The translations under genes and the position numbers were made by a program. The notes below the pieces were generated by a model, which had not been told where the DNA came from, did no database searches, and worked only from the letters and a program-made list of their open reading frames with translations. From Paracentrotus lividus (Eukaryota; Echinodermata; Echinoidea; Camarodonta; Echinidae), in NCBI GenBank assembly GCA_940671915.1, contig CALNVZ010003433.1:21683137-21747136 (forward strand): DNA of 64,000 nucleotides, given 5' to 3'. How positions within the stretch are numbered: the stretch's first letter is position 1; every line of letters begins with the position of its first letter. Below are positions 63,489 through 64,000 of the stretch, one piece after another.

Positions 63489-64000
63489 CTGTCAATGTAA
63501 ATAAATGCACAGAGCATTAAAAAACTTTCATGGTAATGGGCTAATTCTAGGAGAAGTACTTAAGTTTTCAATAGCTTGAGAACAGATAAGGATTACATTT
63601 ATCTAGGAGTTTTGTCCAATTCTTCTCCATGACAAAAATTTATGAAATAAAACATTTGGGCTGATATCAACAACATTAATAGTGTCAGAAGATGGGAACA
63701 TGTCATATGGTACCGGTATCTTAAATTCCTCTTCACTTAATCAGGTTTTATCTTATTAAAAAAAAAAAAAATCTTTTTATATCCATCTGATTTGTTCTAT
63801 TTTATTAAGATCTTGTTTATTCATTCTTTGAGCTATTCCCCAATAGGGGTTTCTATAGGGTTGCAAGTTTGTCTTTCTCTATACTTTCTTTTCATGTAGT
63901 CTCCTTGAATTATTCATTCTACTTCTCTTTCTTTTGAATTCTAGCTCTCCTTCCTTCTATTTCTCTCTCTATATTCTATCTCACTCTATCTCTATCTCTC
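63489..64000. other. TNIP intron, running off the window, with TCTATC simple repeat
   Basis: AT-rich intron. An A-run lies at 63759-63771 and a TCTATC/TCTCTC simple repeat from about 63953 to the window end. Confidence 0.7.

Noticed and set aside
1-64000. tRNA, rRNA or spliceosomal snRNA genes
   Set aside because: No clover-leaf, box A/B or known snRNA sequence was noticed by eye; a covariance-model scan was not possible, and intron-encoded snoRNAs in GAR1 cannot be excluded.

Overview
This is a eukaryotic (animal) genomic window: genes are split into small exons with GT-AG introns, intergenic DNA is AT-rich, and the sequence is crowded with short terminal-inverted-repeat (TIR) elements, homopolymer runs and one assembly gap (41031-41233). 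The gene set and repeat style (many small fold-back elements, an hnRNP resembling the echinoid 'SSAP' type) suggest a marine deuterostome, most likely a sea urchin. That attribution is inference from memory of such genomes, not a database result.

Three protein-coding genes can be supported by exon-by-exon translation with consistent splice phases. (1) GAR1, plus strand, 7383-12465, six coding exons: the H/ACA snoRNP subunit, with N- and C-terminal RGG domains around the conserved core. Its fourth exon does not keep the reading frame as assembled. Two single-G losses would explain this, and a damaged copy of the same exon lies 3' of it. (2) An hnRNP A/B-D-type protein, minus strand, 37125-25043, eight coding exons whose phases join perfectly into 339 codons: two RRMs, an RGG box and a glycine/tyrosine-rich tail. 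Its presumed promoter carries a CRE, two CCAAT boxes and a YY1-like site. (3) The 3' ten coding exons of a TNFAIP3-interacting-protein (ABIN/TNIP) family coiled-coil protein, minus strand, 63488-55162 (373 codons visible, 5' end beyond the window), with a UBAN ubiquitin-binding motif. GAR1 and the hnRNP gene converge; the hnRNP and TNIP genes point the same way.

The rest is mostly repeats: 0-7 kb (direct repeats, T/G-tract array, a tandem pair of 0.53-kb TIR elements); 12.7-20 kb (TTAA-flanked elements, fold-back MITEs); 37.5-47.3 kb (TIR elements, a ~200-bp tandem array, more fold-backs); 48.9-50.6 kb (a Tc1-like element whose two ends are both derived from the same end); and 51.7-52.5 kb (a third full-length TTAA element). 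RNA processing (GAR1, hnRNP) and ubiquitin/NF-kB signalling (TNIP) are not linked functionally by anything visible here.

The most unusual observations are: (a) TTAA-flanked elements with a G-tract/short palindrome/C-tract module just inside each end; (b) two unrelated fold-back families built entirely from a degenerate ~13-15-bp motif that switches strand at the centre; (c) partial direct 'echo' copies of exons beside real exons in TNIP (three exons) and GAR1 (one exon); (d) the Tc1 double-ended element. I found no convincing new protein system, no CRISPR array and no recognisable tRNA or rRNA gene.
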